Of a stretch of DNA of 64,000 bases, positions 34,337 to 46,024 are shown one piece after another; within the stretch, counting starts at the first letter, position 1; each line of letters opens with the position of its first letter. The stretch covers positions 56,924 through 120,923 of the forward strand of contig JAKUCV010000405.1 in NCBI GenBank assembly GCA_028386065.3, written 5' to 3'. The stretch is from Turnera subulata (lineage: Eukaryota; Streptophyta; Magnoliopsida; Malpighiales; Passifloraceae). The notes below the pieces were generated by a model, which was given only the letters and a program-made list of their open reading frames with translations, did not search any database and was not told where the DNA came from. The position numbers were made by a program, and so were the translations under genes.

Positions 34337-36311
34337 GACTTGGGTGCACAGCTTAGTAGTGTGTGCGAGATTCCTCTAACGACGAATTTGGGCAAGTATT
34401 TGGGTGTCCCATTATTGCATGATCGGGTTTCTCGGTTCACTTATCAGGATGTTCTTACTAAGGCCTCCCGTCGGCTTAGTGGGTGGAAAGCTCGGTCTTT
34501 ATCCCTTGCAGGTCGCATTACTTTGGTCAAATCGGTGCTCACCTCGTTGCCTGTTTTTACAATGCAAATAGCTAGATTACCGAAAGGGATTTGCCAGGAG
34601 TTGGATGCTAAATGCCGACAGTTTATATGGGGTAGTTCGGCGGAGTCCCGGAAAGTCCACTTAGTGAACTGGGAGACTATGGTGCAACCCAAAGAGATGG
34701 GCGGGTTGGGTATCCGGCCTGCTAGTGTTATGAACGACTGTTATATGATGAAGCTGGCGTGGGGTATTCTCACTTCTCAGGATTCTCTGTAGGTTAGAGT
34801 GCTGTATTCTAAATATAATGTTCCTACCCAACCTGTTCCTTCTTCTCTGGCTCGAACACAAAGCTCTCCGTTATGGCAGGGTATTTGTGATCAGTGGCAG
34901 AACTTTTTGCGTGGTGTTGTTTGGGTCCTAGGTAATGGTAGATCCATTCGCTTTTGGAAGGATCTGTGGTGCTCTGATTCTGACCCACTATTGTCTTTGG
35001 TGACATTTCTGATTCCAGACAAGTTTGTGGGACCGGCGGTCGCAGACTTTGTGGACCCGTTGGGGCAGTGGAGATGGGATATGATCCTGCCGTATTTACC
35101 AGAGGCTGCGTGTTTGCAGTTGGCTACTTTTTCTCCTCCTCAACAGGATGCGTAGCCGGACATACCGGGGTGGGGGGAACAGCTAGTGGTAGCTTCACTG
35201 TGGCCTCGGCGTATTCTCTTTTGAGCTCGGATAGTTGGGATGTGGCAGAGGCTGTATGGAAGAAACTTTGGAAGCTTAAGGTTCCTCAACGAGTGCGGAC
35301 TCATTTGTGGCTACTGGTGTATGGGAAGCTGCTTACTAATGTTGAGAGGTCTCGTCGACATTTGTCTTCTTCTTCCTTATGTCCTCGTTGTCACATCCAC
35401 CCAGAGGATTTGCTTCATACTTTTCGGGACTGCCCGGTGATTCAGGACCTGTGGACGCAGCTTCTTAACCCGAGTTCTTGGGGTTTGTTTTTCTATTTGG
35501 GTTTTGATCGTTGGTGCAGGAGTAATGTTTCTAAATGTTTTACGTCTAGTTGTACAACTGCTTCCTGGGAGATCATCTTTGCGGTGGTTTTCACTTAATT
35601 TGGTATGACCGGAATCGTGTGGTTTTTTAGGGCATTACTACTTCCTCTGTTGGTCTGTTTCGCAGTCTTCTGGCCCGGATTGATGAGCTTCAGGTGAGCT
35701 TTTTGGATCAGGGGGCGCTTTTCATAGCGTGCGCTCCGCGTTACATGTAGCATGGGTACCCCCAATTCAGGGGTGGGTAAAGGTGAATGTAGATGGTGCT
35801 TGTTTGCAGTTGGGTGGTGCTAGCGCCGGGGGAGTGATACGGGGTCCTGCTGGTGAGTGGCTGTCGGGTTTTGGTTCGTTTTTTGGTCCTGGTACAGCTT
35901 TGTATGCTGAGGGGTGGGCTGTGCAGGCCGGTTTGGAGTTAGCATGAAGTTGCGGGTATAGGAAAGTGGAGGTGGAATCGGATTCCTTTTCCCTTATATC
36001 CTTTCTCCGTGATGGCATGCCGGTGCCAGATTTGCCTCCTACGCTGCTTCAGCACCTTGGCTCACTACTTCGTCGTGCATGGCAGGTCTCTCTGAAGTTT
36101 GTGTTGCGTGAATCCAATCAGGTTGCCGATTCTCTTGCTCGATCAGCCTTGTCGTGGTCTCCGGGTCTGGTCATCTTGCAAGACCCGTCTGAAACTGTTT
36201 TACATTTTTTGTCTCATGATGTACTGGGGTTCTCTTCCCCTCGTTTTGCTACTTCCATGGTTCCCTAGTTTAATATAAGGGCTTTGCCCTCCATCTTTCA
36301 CCAAAAAAAAA
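34337..36311 (+). pseudogene. Right LINE arm: RT end, zf-RVT, RNase H, poly-A
   Basis: Plus strand, from the RT thumb (DLGAQLSSVCEIPL at 34338) through KYLGVPLLHDRVSRF, the zinc-binding RVT domain (about 34799-35598, CPRCHIHPEDLLHTFRDCP) and RNase H (WVKVNVDGACLQLGG at about 35770; EVESDSFSLISFL at about 35970; LRESNQVADSLA at about 36105) to the A-tract at 36303-36311. It is interrupted by stops (for example TAG at 35153-35155 and TGA at 35945-35947) and lacks endonuclease and the RT active site. Over the 266 residues of the zinc-binding block I count 18 differences from the left arm, one of them a stop. Confidence 0.88.
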
Positions 36312-36318
36312 GCATATT

Positions 36319-39300
36319 TATGATTTGTCTAGTTTTTCAAGCCTAGCAAAAAATGCTAGCGTGGTGTCATCCTACAACTAAATCTCATGAATTGATTTTC
36401 CCTTACCTCAGATATCTACCAGAGAAATTAATGAATTTCAACCACTTGATCAAGTGTCAAACTTTTTTATTTCAACCACTTGATCAAGCGTCAAATTTTT
36501 TTTTTTCCTTATAATTTCACACTGTAATTTGGACAAAGAGAAATTTTTCTTTTCGCAAATCCTTTCTTCCTTTCATTCTTCTTCTTCGAATTCACCAGAG
36601 TACTGTACAGGTTCATGCGAGTCTTGTACGTATAAGAGTTATATTACTTGTCTACTAGTACAGCTGCTTAATAATAATCATCCAAGTGTTAAGAAAAACA
36701 ACGATAGCCAGTGCGCCAAAAATAAGCAAAACAACAAAGTGAACTCAGCTAATCTTTTCTTAATTAAGTGGACCGTGGCCTTAAAATGCTCAAAAAAGAA
36801 TTGTTACTTTTATATCTCATTTCTTAAAACTTTTTATCCCGTTGACTATACCACAGATACAGGTCAACCAATGCTATCCAATTGGCCTCTGCCTCGCTTC
36901 CAATTAAATCCACCAACACTTTGACTCGAAATGAAAGTAAATAGAGAAAGGCAGTGACAAGATTATGATTTTACTAATGTTGTGCTTTACGCAGACAAAT
37001 GCTATTAAGCCGAAAGTTTAAAGTCTCAATCTCAGTTGACAATAGATCTCTTGTCCAAAGCGAATGGTCGTTGAATCGAACATAAATGTTTTTTAATACG
37101 GCATTTTAATTAAGTTATGATCATGAACATGATCTGTGATTAGGAGCACTCTTCGTGGCCTTAACTAACCAATAGGGACACACCAGGTGAAACATTATGG
37201 ACCCAAAGAAATGCACAAGAATAAACATTGTGTCGGGGTTGAGATATCTTTAAATTTTGATTTGGTGGATGGAAAAAAAATCAGCCTTTTTTTGAAGTAA
37301 TGGGTTTGCAGAACGTGGCTTAAGGTAAATCGTGTTATGTGATTTAGAAAGTCAATTAGTAAAATATTCGGTGCACAAGCAACACCTCCTGCTGCTAGCT
37401 AGGCTAGAGGTTCAATCAAATGAGCATCTCTTGATGAGTTTTCGAGATTGCTGAAGATGATAGGCAGCCACTTTCTGTAATTGGCATCCATTCAAGGTTG
37501 TAGTGCCGTGAACTTTTTATTTGACTATTTCTGATCCCAAAATTCCTTTTGCTTTGACTACAAAAATAATTGCGCAAACAAGATTATAGTATATTTTAAT
37601 GTCTACAGAATTGATATAGTCACCCTGAATTCTTCTTCTTTCGGGGTCAACGTACTATATACTAGCTTGTTTTTGGGTTGAATGGCGCATGTGTGTTGCC
37701 TTTGTAACTAGAAGTTTCATATAAAGGCAAGTTAAAGAAGATTGGAACAATATTTTTTATTCATCTTTATGGACTGAAAAGAATCGTTTTCAGTTTCCTG
37801 GCACGAATCTGTAGATTTTGGAGGACCACTCTGGGATTCATTTCCAGTTTCCTTGGGGCACAAAGGCCACCTTTTAGCATTCATCATATACTATAAGAAA
37901 GTACTAGCTACTCCCTGCCTTTGACTATTCCATTCTTTCGAAAAAGACCTGTGTGCAAGTTCTTTTTCGTTTGCTGATCACCTCTCTTCCTTCTTTAATA
38001 ATTGTAAAGCATATTTTTTTTTGCAATGCGGCAAAAACTAGTAAGTTACATTGCTCTAAAAATACCTAATTAAACTAAGCTACAAATTAAGGAGATGCCA
38101 CAGCAAAATATCTGCGAAAGCCGACTTGGAAATGCTCACCACATGTGTAAAATTCCCGACATGTGGTTAAACGGGACATACAACTGCAGAGAAGCACTTA
38201 AAAATGGCATCGTTTCTGGTTGGCATGCATGGCTTGGTGCTTGGAAACGTTTCATCCAATGATTAGTTATTTCAAAAAAACTTCTCCATCACTTGTTCTT
38301 TTCTTTTCCCCTTGAAAGAAATTACTAGTAATGTGGGCATGTCAACTCTTTGAGATAGCCACAGGACTAACAATTTCAAAGAGGGTGAAATCACATCTTT
38401 TCAATCTTTGTCATCAACTCCTTTGCTTTTCCCTTGCTCATAGATTTGTTTTCCATTGCTCCTAATTAGAACTGCTATATATTTTCTTGATTGAAAAAAC
38501 GTGCTTCTATTTTCCAAACTTTTTTTTCCTTTGGTAGAAATATTTTAATCATTGATTCTTCAGGATAACAGTCAGTGGGGCACGCAACACTAAAGATTTC
38601 ATGACTCATCCCATTGAAGAAAGAACCCTTTTTTTTTTTTTAATGGAATCCCATCGAAGGAAGAGTCATCATGGAAGCACATATCTGGGATAGTCTTATT
38701 TGGGTAAAATTTTAATGTAATGAAGTTTGAAGATCTATATAAAGGAGGGAGAAGGCTCACCATCCTCTTGAAGTAATGGTAGCCAACTAACTATAGTATT
38801 CCCTTCACATACCCCGATCTCCTTTGACAACTTCAATTTCTAAACTCATAACCTTTGCTTAATTAAATACTCAAAAAGTATCCTAACCTGCTCCAACAAA
38901 TCCTTGATTTTCTTTCTTCGAGAAACAAAACAATTCTTTTTTCTTAATCAATAATCTATGGAGCTCCCTTCTTAATAATTTCTCCAGTATCTATTGTCAA
39001 GTGAAACGGACCTGTATATTCTACTCCATTCCTTGCAACTGTAATTGATTCAGGATCTACTGGAGAGGTTGCAATTACTACGTACGATATTAATCCAAAG
39101 GCCTTGCAGGTACGCCTAATTTATCTTCTTCTTTTTCTGTCAATTTCTGTGGTCTTATATCTATCCAGTGCCTGGTTCAATTACAAGAATAGTAAGCATA
39201 ATTCATAATTCATATTGGGGTATAAGAAGGGAGAAATTCTCATAAGAAGGCAGGGAAAAAAATTATTTACAAGGAAAGGAAACATTCAATGTTGAGGAAG

Positions 39301-40526
39301 GCAATTTTCGCATAACAAAAATATGATAGTATGCAGAATTTTAGTTCTGTTACCAAAAAAGATTGACGGGAATGATGCATTACGCAAATCAATCATATTA
39401 TTTTGTACAACTAGTACTTTACAATTGTGTTATTTAATTTTGTACAAATTATTCGACAACAATAACAAATTTTGAACTAGAGGGAAAAAAATGCTTTTCC
39501 TTCTTTGATAAATTAAAATTTTCTTACATATCAAACTTTAAAAATTTCCATATTGTTTTACCGCCCAAATCGCTTTCTAAATTTGTGACTACCGTGGTTT
39601 TGAATCTAGCATAGAATGAATCGAGAGAGGGGATGGAGGAATTGATACCCAGAAATAATTGATTATCAAAGATGGGCATGGGGGGTCAGAATTCAGAAAT
39701 ACTGGAGGGAAGGGGGTAATATGACAGAAAGTTGATAAATCAATCAATCCATCAATCAATCAGTCAAATCCGCTGATAAGAAGCAAACAGTTTTGCTTAA
39801 ATAAAGTGGCGCACCAAAGGCAGAGAGAATTTCCTGTTGTCCTCAAGTTTTCTCACAAGCAAGAGGAGTTTCTCATATTTTTTTCCCATTTTGGCTTCTT
39901 GAATTTAACCGTGTTTTGCTTTTGCCAACTTCTTTTAGCTGTTGGTTGGCATGTACTCCTTTTGCTTTTCGCAAATCGAGAGGTCAGGTCATGTCCATAG
40001 TCCAGTTCCATAAATAATGCTTCTTCGCCGGCAAGGAGAGCCTTCATCAGAATGTATGCGTTTTTCTTTTCTTATCTTTTGTCCAAACATAATCAGAGTT
40101 CCACGGTGACATAGTCACCCAACCCGAGTAATTAAGACATAATTAAGCACTACTCCCAAATGGGGTTAAATTTTATTTTACACATTTTAACTTTAATATT
40201 TTGCCACTTCTATCATTTCATTATTTGCTTGAGAAGATTGATAACTTAACTTTGAAAAATTATCAAATTAGCCACTCCTTATCACACTGTTATCGCAACG
40301 TAGTTCCGCTACTGGCTAAAATGAAATTGTTTTAAAGTTAAATGACCACAATAAAATTACACTAAATCTAAAGTGTACAAAGTGAAATTATCCAAAATAC
40401 AATAATCAAATCATTAGGAATAAGAATAACGTACGTAGATATTCGGTTGTAAGACAGATCCGATCGAATTAAGAGCCCATAGGAATTGTATGTAGGCTTA
40501 GTTTCACAAGTGCTGCAAGGATGTCT
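36319..40526. other. Spacer, no gene recognised
   Basis: About 4.2 kb without a supported gene. A near-duplication of 16 bp flanks a T-tract at 38610-38665 (possible eroded micro-insertion). A TATA-like TCTATATAAAGG occurs at about 38733 without an obvious gene behind it. ORFs here are short and unlike known families. Confidence 0.35.
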
Positions 40527-40534
40527 CCAATGTC

Positions 40535-41266
40535 TAGGGGTGAGGAGAATGACCAAACAACCCGGATTACCCAATGTTTGGACCGAATTGTGCATAATTT
40601 GGACATTGTCCAAACCAAATTAAAAATTCGGGTTTGGTCTGGACATGACCAAATTAGCATATTAATTTGGTACGGGCAGCTTCGGAGAAATTTGGACAGA
40701 CCAAATATCCAAACGGACTTTTATACAAAACGACGTCGTTTTATGTTAAGGGAGGGAAAAAAATAAAACAAAAGGAAGAGGACAACAGCCCCTCAAGTGG
40801 ACTCGAACAAACCTCCAAATCTAATCCAAAAAATGTATTTCATATTTCCCCACTCTCAGTGTCTCTCCCCAGACTCTTCTTCGATCGAGAGCACGACAAC
40901 GGTGACTCGAGCACGGCGATGACGACGGCTATTTTTTATCCAACCTTAGCCGCCTCAGCGACGTCCTGTTTGATTCTTCCGTCATCGGGTCGTAAGGATT
41001 TATGGTGGGCAATTGGGCATGTATAACTTCAATTTGGATTTATGAATTTGCTGGATTTCCTTCTTTTTTAAAATCTTTTTTCATGTTGTTTTGTAATTTG
41101 GACAATTTGGGCAAAGCGTGTCCGGACCAAAATATTTCGGTCTATTTGGTATTTGGACAATCTGGGTTTGGACATTGGTACGGACACCCTCAGAGCAATT
41201 TGGTCAGCCCAAAGACCAAACCAAATTAAGGGTGTCCGAACCAAACTGCCCAAATGCTCTCCCCTA
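40535..41266. mobile_element. Non-autonomous hAT-type element
   Basis: 732 bp with inverted ends TAGGGGTGAGGAG... (40535) and, reversed, TAGGGGAGAGCATTTGG... (41266). A perfect 8-bp duplication CCAATGTC flanks it (40527-40534 and 41267-41274). TAGGGGTGAGCA-type ends plus an 8-bp TSD are characteristic of hAT elements. No transposase. The subterminal regions carry many copies of GGACCAAA/TTTGGACC-like motifs in both orientations, probably transposase-binding sites. The palindrome AAAACGACGTCGTTTT lies at about 40727-40742. Confidence 0.9.
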
Positions 41267-43363
41267 CCAATGTCTTGCCAAAGTCTGTAGTTACATTGGA
41301 CGAATCTTGGGTTGCAAACTATTAGGTGGCAAATAATTACTTGCATAAGTTGTAGGTTAATATAAAGTCAAAATTCATCAAATTTAAATTAATTTTTATT
41401 TTTTTGTTGCAAAGAGTTACTTTTATTATTAAAGTTTATTTTAAAGAATATTGAATAAATTTAGTATTGGACTAATCATATCAAACTACAAATATATAAT
41501 AATAACTTTTAGCTTAACTCCAAAACGGTTCAATTGATTTTAACTTATGATTATTTTGTCCAGTCATTAGTATGCAGAAATTTACAAGACTCTAACTATT
41601 TTTTTTTTTAGAATCAATGATTTTCATTCCCAAAAATGGTCAGGGAGCCCCAAACAATCTACAGAAGAGATCAAGAATACAATCTCTAATGACATGTAAA
41701 AATAGGAACAAAACTTGAAAAAAAGCTATGTAGAAACAGAGTTTGAAAATTTTATACCCCAAAAGTCATAGAGTTGCTTCATTTCTCCTGGAGAGTGTGG
41801 TTTGAGGTGAAAGAGACCACTAAACCGCAACTTGAGATCAGAGCAAACAGCAACAATTATGGTATCTATAGATAGACAGCACTGGGTGAAATGCCTACTA
41901 TTTCGTTCACGCCAAATATGGTAATATACAAGCACACCATGCTATTCGTAGGATCATAGCTTTTAGTGTTTTTTTCTACAGAGATAGCTTCACCCAAGAA
42001 AATTCAATGGGCCAAGAGCTAGCCGCATGAGATACATTACAGAGGGAAAGAATCCGAGACCACACTTCTGCAGAATAAGGGCATGCAAAAAAAAGGTGAT
42101 CACGATTCCCTATAAGATGAGAGCACAACAAGCACGAAGTGTCAGATATGATCCCCCAAGTATGAAATCGTTCTCGAGTTGTCAGTCTATCTAAAATAAC
42201 CAACCAGGCAATAAAACTATGCCTAGGGATAAAACCTGCTACCCATAACAGCTTAAACCAATCCACTCTAGGCCGATAAGACCGAATAAAATCCCACTTC
42301 TAATAGAGAATCCAGAGGCAAGCACCAATGAACTTGGTCATCAACTGATGAAGGAATGATAGACACAGTAGCAGCCTGCTGCAACTGAGCAACAATGGGC
42401 AGTCGACATATAGACCAATTCCAAGAAGAGTTTGACAGCAGAGAAATGACCTAAGCTTGCAAAGGGATCTTGGTACTGAGAATAAGGGAAGGAGAGACCA
42501 GAGAGTGTAAAATTCCAGCAAGATGCCAATTATCCTACCACACAAATGTATTTCTTCCATTGCCAATTGTGTGCAAAATGACAGTGCAAAAAGATTGCCA
42601 CAGCTTGAGAATTTTGCACATGCTCTCAGTGGGCATAGGTATACTCTAAATACTTCGACCTTTCAGAAAATACGTAGATACCCAAGCAACCCACAGGGAA
42701 CCAACATGCATTAATAAATTCCATAGGTGCCGTGCAAGGCTTGCTTAATTCTAATATTTAAGCTTCTTTAGCCCCAACCCACCTTCCTGCTTTGGATAAG
42801 TCAATTCAGTCCAAGCAACTTTGGCTTTGCGAGAATTAGTAGAAGTATCAGACCACAGAAAGGATGCACAAAGCCGTTCAATCTCCGTTAAGACTTTAGA
42901 AGATAGGATAAAGATATTAGCCCAGTAATTCTGTATACTAAAGAGCGCTGACATTACTAACTGAAGTTTTCCAGTAAAAGAAAGGAACTTCGAACTTCAA
43001 GAGTTAATCCGAGTCATAATCCTATCAATGAGGGGCTTGCAATAGGAGTAAGATAGGCATCCGAAAATTAATAGAACACCTAGATACCTCACAGGTAGAG
43101 TACTAAGTTAAAGCCACACATCTGAATAAATTGTGGAACAACATGATCAAGAACTTCGGCCAAGAATGCTTCACTCTTGGCTGGATTAAACTTCAATTCA
43201 GAAAGTTTATAAAATTCTTGAAAGATGTGGTTGATTGCATCTGCAACTTTTAAACTCCCATCAGAGAAGACTAGCATCGGCAAAATAAAGGTGAGTGAGT
43301 TACACTTTAGAACATTTATGGAGATAAAGAAGAGCTTTGCTTATAGCAACCTGTGTAAGAAGA

Positions 43364-44491
43364 TGAAGCGCCCCGACCTGTATTTACCATACACAGTAAA
43401 CACGTGCCGAAACTATTCTTATTGATAGGAAACACAACACATCTCGCATGTATTTTACAGCAGCAAACCATATAATACAATTGTCACCCATACTCGGGGA
43501 CCATCACTCAGCAGTACACAGCTCACATTACATAACAACACAGGGAAAAAAGCAGGCAATCTCAGCAACGAAATCATAATACAACAACATATGCAACAGA
43601 ACAGCAGCGGAAGACTCTATGCACATGCAGCGAGGTATGGATCCGGAGTCAGGTGGAGAAGAAAGCAGCAGCCATCGTACGTCATACCTGATCTACGAAA
43701 CAACTAAAACTACGGGGATGAAACCCCGCAGGCGAGGGGTGAGTCCGAAGTGCTCACCGACGAAGGATAAACAGAGATATATAATCAACCGTAATACTTT
43801 CGAAATAAGCACAGGCAAACACAACACAAGAAATCTACCATAACACAACTAAGCCAAGACCAAAAGAATGCTTATTATTATTATTACTAATTTTATCTTC
43901 CGGGCCCCGTCACTGGACAAGCTAGGATCGTACCTGGTTATTAACTAATTCTGGATGCCAAGCCAAATCACAATCAGGGATCAACATCCCAATATCAACA
44001 ATCCGAGATCAACATCCCAATATCAACAAATCCGGGATCAACATCCCAATATCACAAATCCGGGATCAACATCCCAATATCACAAATCCGGGATCAACAT
44101 CCCAATAACACCACTGAACTAGACTCTAACCATCTAGTCGTACCACTACTTTCCACGTGACAATTAAATCATCATCTCAAATTCAATTCCAATTCCATAA
44201 TGTACTAATGTACCCCCTTGACTAAAATAACTAATGTACCCCTTGACTTTATTTCTGGTCCGATAACTCGGGGGTAAACCCGGTTTTTCTGAAGATTCCT
44301 GGACCCGAAAAATTCCAACTTGGTCCGGAAAATCCGCAGAAAAATCCCGAGCGTGGGACAAGGCTCGGTTTCGGAATCCGATGCATGAATTACCATAAAT
44401 TAATTACCCAGAATTAATTTTTATGGTAAATAACTGTAAAATGAATTATTACGGTACCGGTAAAAACGTAAAAATTACCCGGGCTGTTACA
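43364..44491 (-). repeat. Solo LTR of a Tekay/Del-like gypsy element
   Basis: 1128 bp in minus orientation: reads TGTAACAGCCCGGGTAA... from 44491 to ...GGGGCGCTTCA at 43364, flanked by the perfect 5-bp duplication GAAGA (43359-43363 and 44492-44496). Both ends and the last 900 bp match the LTR at 12365-15103 at family level. It lacks about 1.5 kb of the longer LTR, including the GC-rich leader. A solo LTR with intact TSD is the product of LTR-LTR recombination. It interrupts the LINE reverse-transcriptase region. Confidence 0.93.
43976..44106 (-). repeat. Hairpin minisatellite in the solo LTR
   Basis: Five direct units of 26-28 bp, each containing the small palindrome GGGAT-CAAC-ATCCC (one unit has GAGAT on one side) followed by AATATCACAAATCC-type spacer. 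It sits in the same part of the LTR as the different hairpin array at 14297-14490. Confidence 0.85.
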
Positions 44492-44864
44492 GAAGACATG
44501 ATACCTTTTACTGCTTTTGAAGTATCCACACAAAGCACCATTTACCGAAAGTAAAAACATGGCAGTAGAGAAGCAAATTTTAAGCCAAACAATAAATTTA
44601 GTAGGAAATCCCAAAGGTAAAATCATGTCCTTAAAATCATAAGATTGCAATAATGCAACTAATTTTGAACAATGATTCTTTCTTCTTTTTATTCTTAAAA
44701 TCAATGGCTATATCTACAATTAGGACTCACCTTGAGTCTTGGTAACCATAACCACAATATCAGTGCCAATAAACTTGTAACTCAGTAATAATCTTGAAAG
44801 CAAAAAGAGTTGAGAGAAAATGAGATCTTTGTTACTAAACATTTAGATTTTATATATATAGGTC

Positions 44865-45697
44865 AAAAGTAATTTTTGGTTGCTGAACTTAGTCTGACTC
44901 TAGATTTTGATCATTGTATTCAATTTCCATGAATTTTAGTCACTGAACTCAGCCTGGCGCTCGATTTTGGTCATTATATCCAATTTCAACGGTTTTTTTG
45001 TCTTTATACTCAACACAAAATTATGGATTTCGGTTCGCGGGTTGAGCAGGTAAAGTGAAACACCATGTGTCCGTTTGTGAGCGTGACATGTCATTAGGTG
45101 GACCCCACAAGAAGTGGGTGTACCCGTCAGATCCGTTAAAATGTGAACCTGTTTGCATCCGAAATGGGTTAAACCACCAATTAAAACAATACTCCACATC
45201 AATATATTCCCCAAAAAATTGAAATATCCAACTGAAAAATCTCTGAATTGGTTTTTCTTTTAACTTTAGTCATATTCTCACTTTTAAAAAAATTATGTTT
45301 CAGGATTTGGCTATTTCAAGTTATTGGAAAATTCAGGATTTAGGTGTCTTTGGGTGATATGGAGTATTATTTTAATTTGTGATTTAACCCGTTATATGCA
45401 CATACGGGGTTCGACTTCTAATGGATCACGGTGAAAAAGGTATACCCACTTCCTATGGAATCCACCTGATGGCTTGTCGTGCTCACAAACGGACACCCGA
45501 TGCCTCACTTTATTGGATCAACCTGCAAACCGCAATTTATAATTTGTGTTGAGTACAGGAACCAAAATCCATTAAAACTAGGTACAATGATTAAAATTTA
45601 GAGCAAGACTGTGAGTTCAGTGAACAAAATTTATTGAAATTGGGTACAATGGTCAAAATTCTGCATGAGAAGTCCAATGACTAAAAATTGCTTTTAT
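44865..45697. mobile_element. Fold-back element with long inverted repeats
   Basis: About 830 bp whose two halves (about 44865-45180 and 45380-45697) are inverted copies of one another. Shared phrases include ATTTTGATCATTGTA, TGTCCGTTTGTGAGC and GAAGTGGGT.TACCC. The arms are about 300 bp with clear divergence, and the middle is AT-rich. No coding capacity. The target duplication is not certain because the flanks are simple TA-rich sequence. A non-autonomous DNA transposon of the fold-back/Mutator-like sort is the likely class. Confidence 0.7.
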
Positions 45698-46024
45698 AAG
45701 GAAACAAATTACAAAATCATAAAACCAAAAGTCGATGGTTAATCAACTTTGCCCCAAATTTGTTGAAAAGATGGTCAGCCTAAAAGTTTTTGCCTTTACT
45801 TTTGTCTTCTTCCCACCAATCAGACTATCTTGCAAGTCCCACACGTGAGAGCCAATGGTGGTTTCCGTTTTAGAATGGCAGCAAAAGTGTGGAGCCACAG
45901 CGCAAATATTAAGCGTAGTTCCATAAACCTTTTTTTTTTTTTCTTTTGAACAGAATACTTCCACAAAGGCACAAACCTTAGACGTTTGGTGCTTCTTTCC
46001 ATATGTAGTGATTAAAATATAAAT

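Larger units (their letters stand above)
30136..36311. mobile_element. Inverted LINE insertion (twin-priming structure)
   Basis: A single 6.2-kb insertion flanked by the 11-bp duplication AAAAGCATATT (30125-30135 and 36308-36318). The right part (34337-36311) is a LINE 3' end in plus orientation ending ..TTTCACC + A-tract. The left part (30136-34336) is the same LINE in minus orientation, starting within RNase H near the element's 3' end and running 4.2 kb towards its 5' end. The arms meet at about 34337. 30136-31912 and 34337-36115 are copies of one another in opposite orientation. This is the layout expected if both nicked target strands primed cDNA synthesis. Confidence 0.88.
41601..44705 (-). 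mobile_element. Minus-strand LINE, decayed, split by a solo LTR
   Basis: The poly-T run at about 41599-41610 marks the 3' end of a minus-strand LINE. Upstream come a YHIWRERNSRHF block (about 41935-41900), the zinc-binding RVT domain (42266-41976, FIAWLVILDRLTTRERF, CLLCSHLIGNRDHLFFACPYSAEVW), a thumb region (about 42954-42750, LCASFLWSD, KVAWTELTYPKQEGGLGLKKL) and RT palm pieces (about 43290-43100, KFNPAKSEAFLAEV). Beyond the solo LTR follow more RT pieces (44704-44500, FPTKFIVWLKICFSTAMFLLSVNGALCGYFKSSK). Stops and frameshifts are frequent. The 5' end near 44705 is not exactly defined and no target duplication was found. Confidence 0.8.

Noticed and set aside
38955..38990. GGAGCTCCCTTCTT resembling the reverse complement of miR159/miR319
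   Set aside because: Only the 3' part of the miRNA is matched, and I found no fold-back arm.
43960..44110. CRISPR-like array of spaced repeats
   Set aside because: Units are contiguous minisatellite copies inside a plant LTR with near-constant spacer sequence; the genome is eukaryotic.
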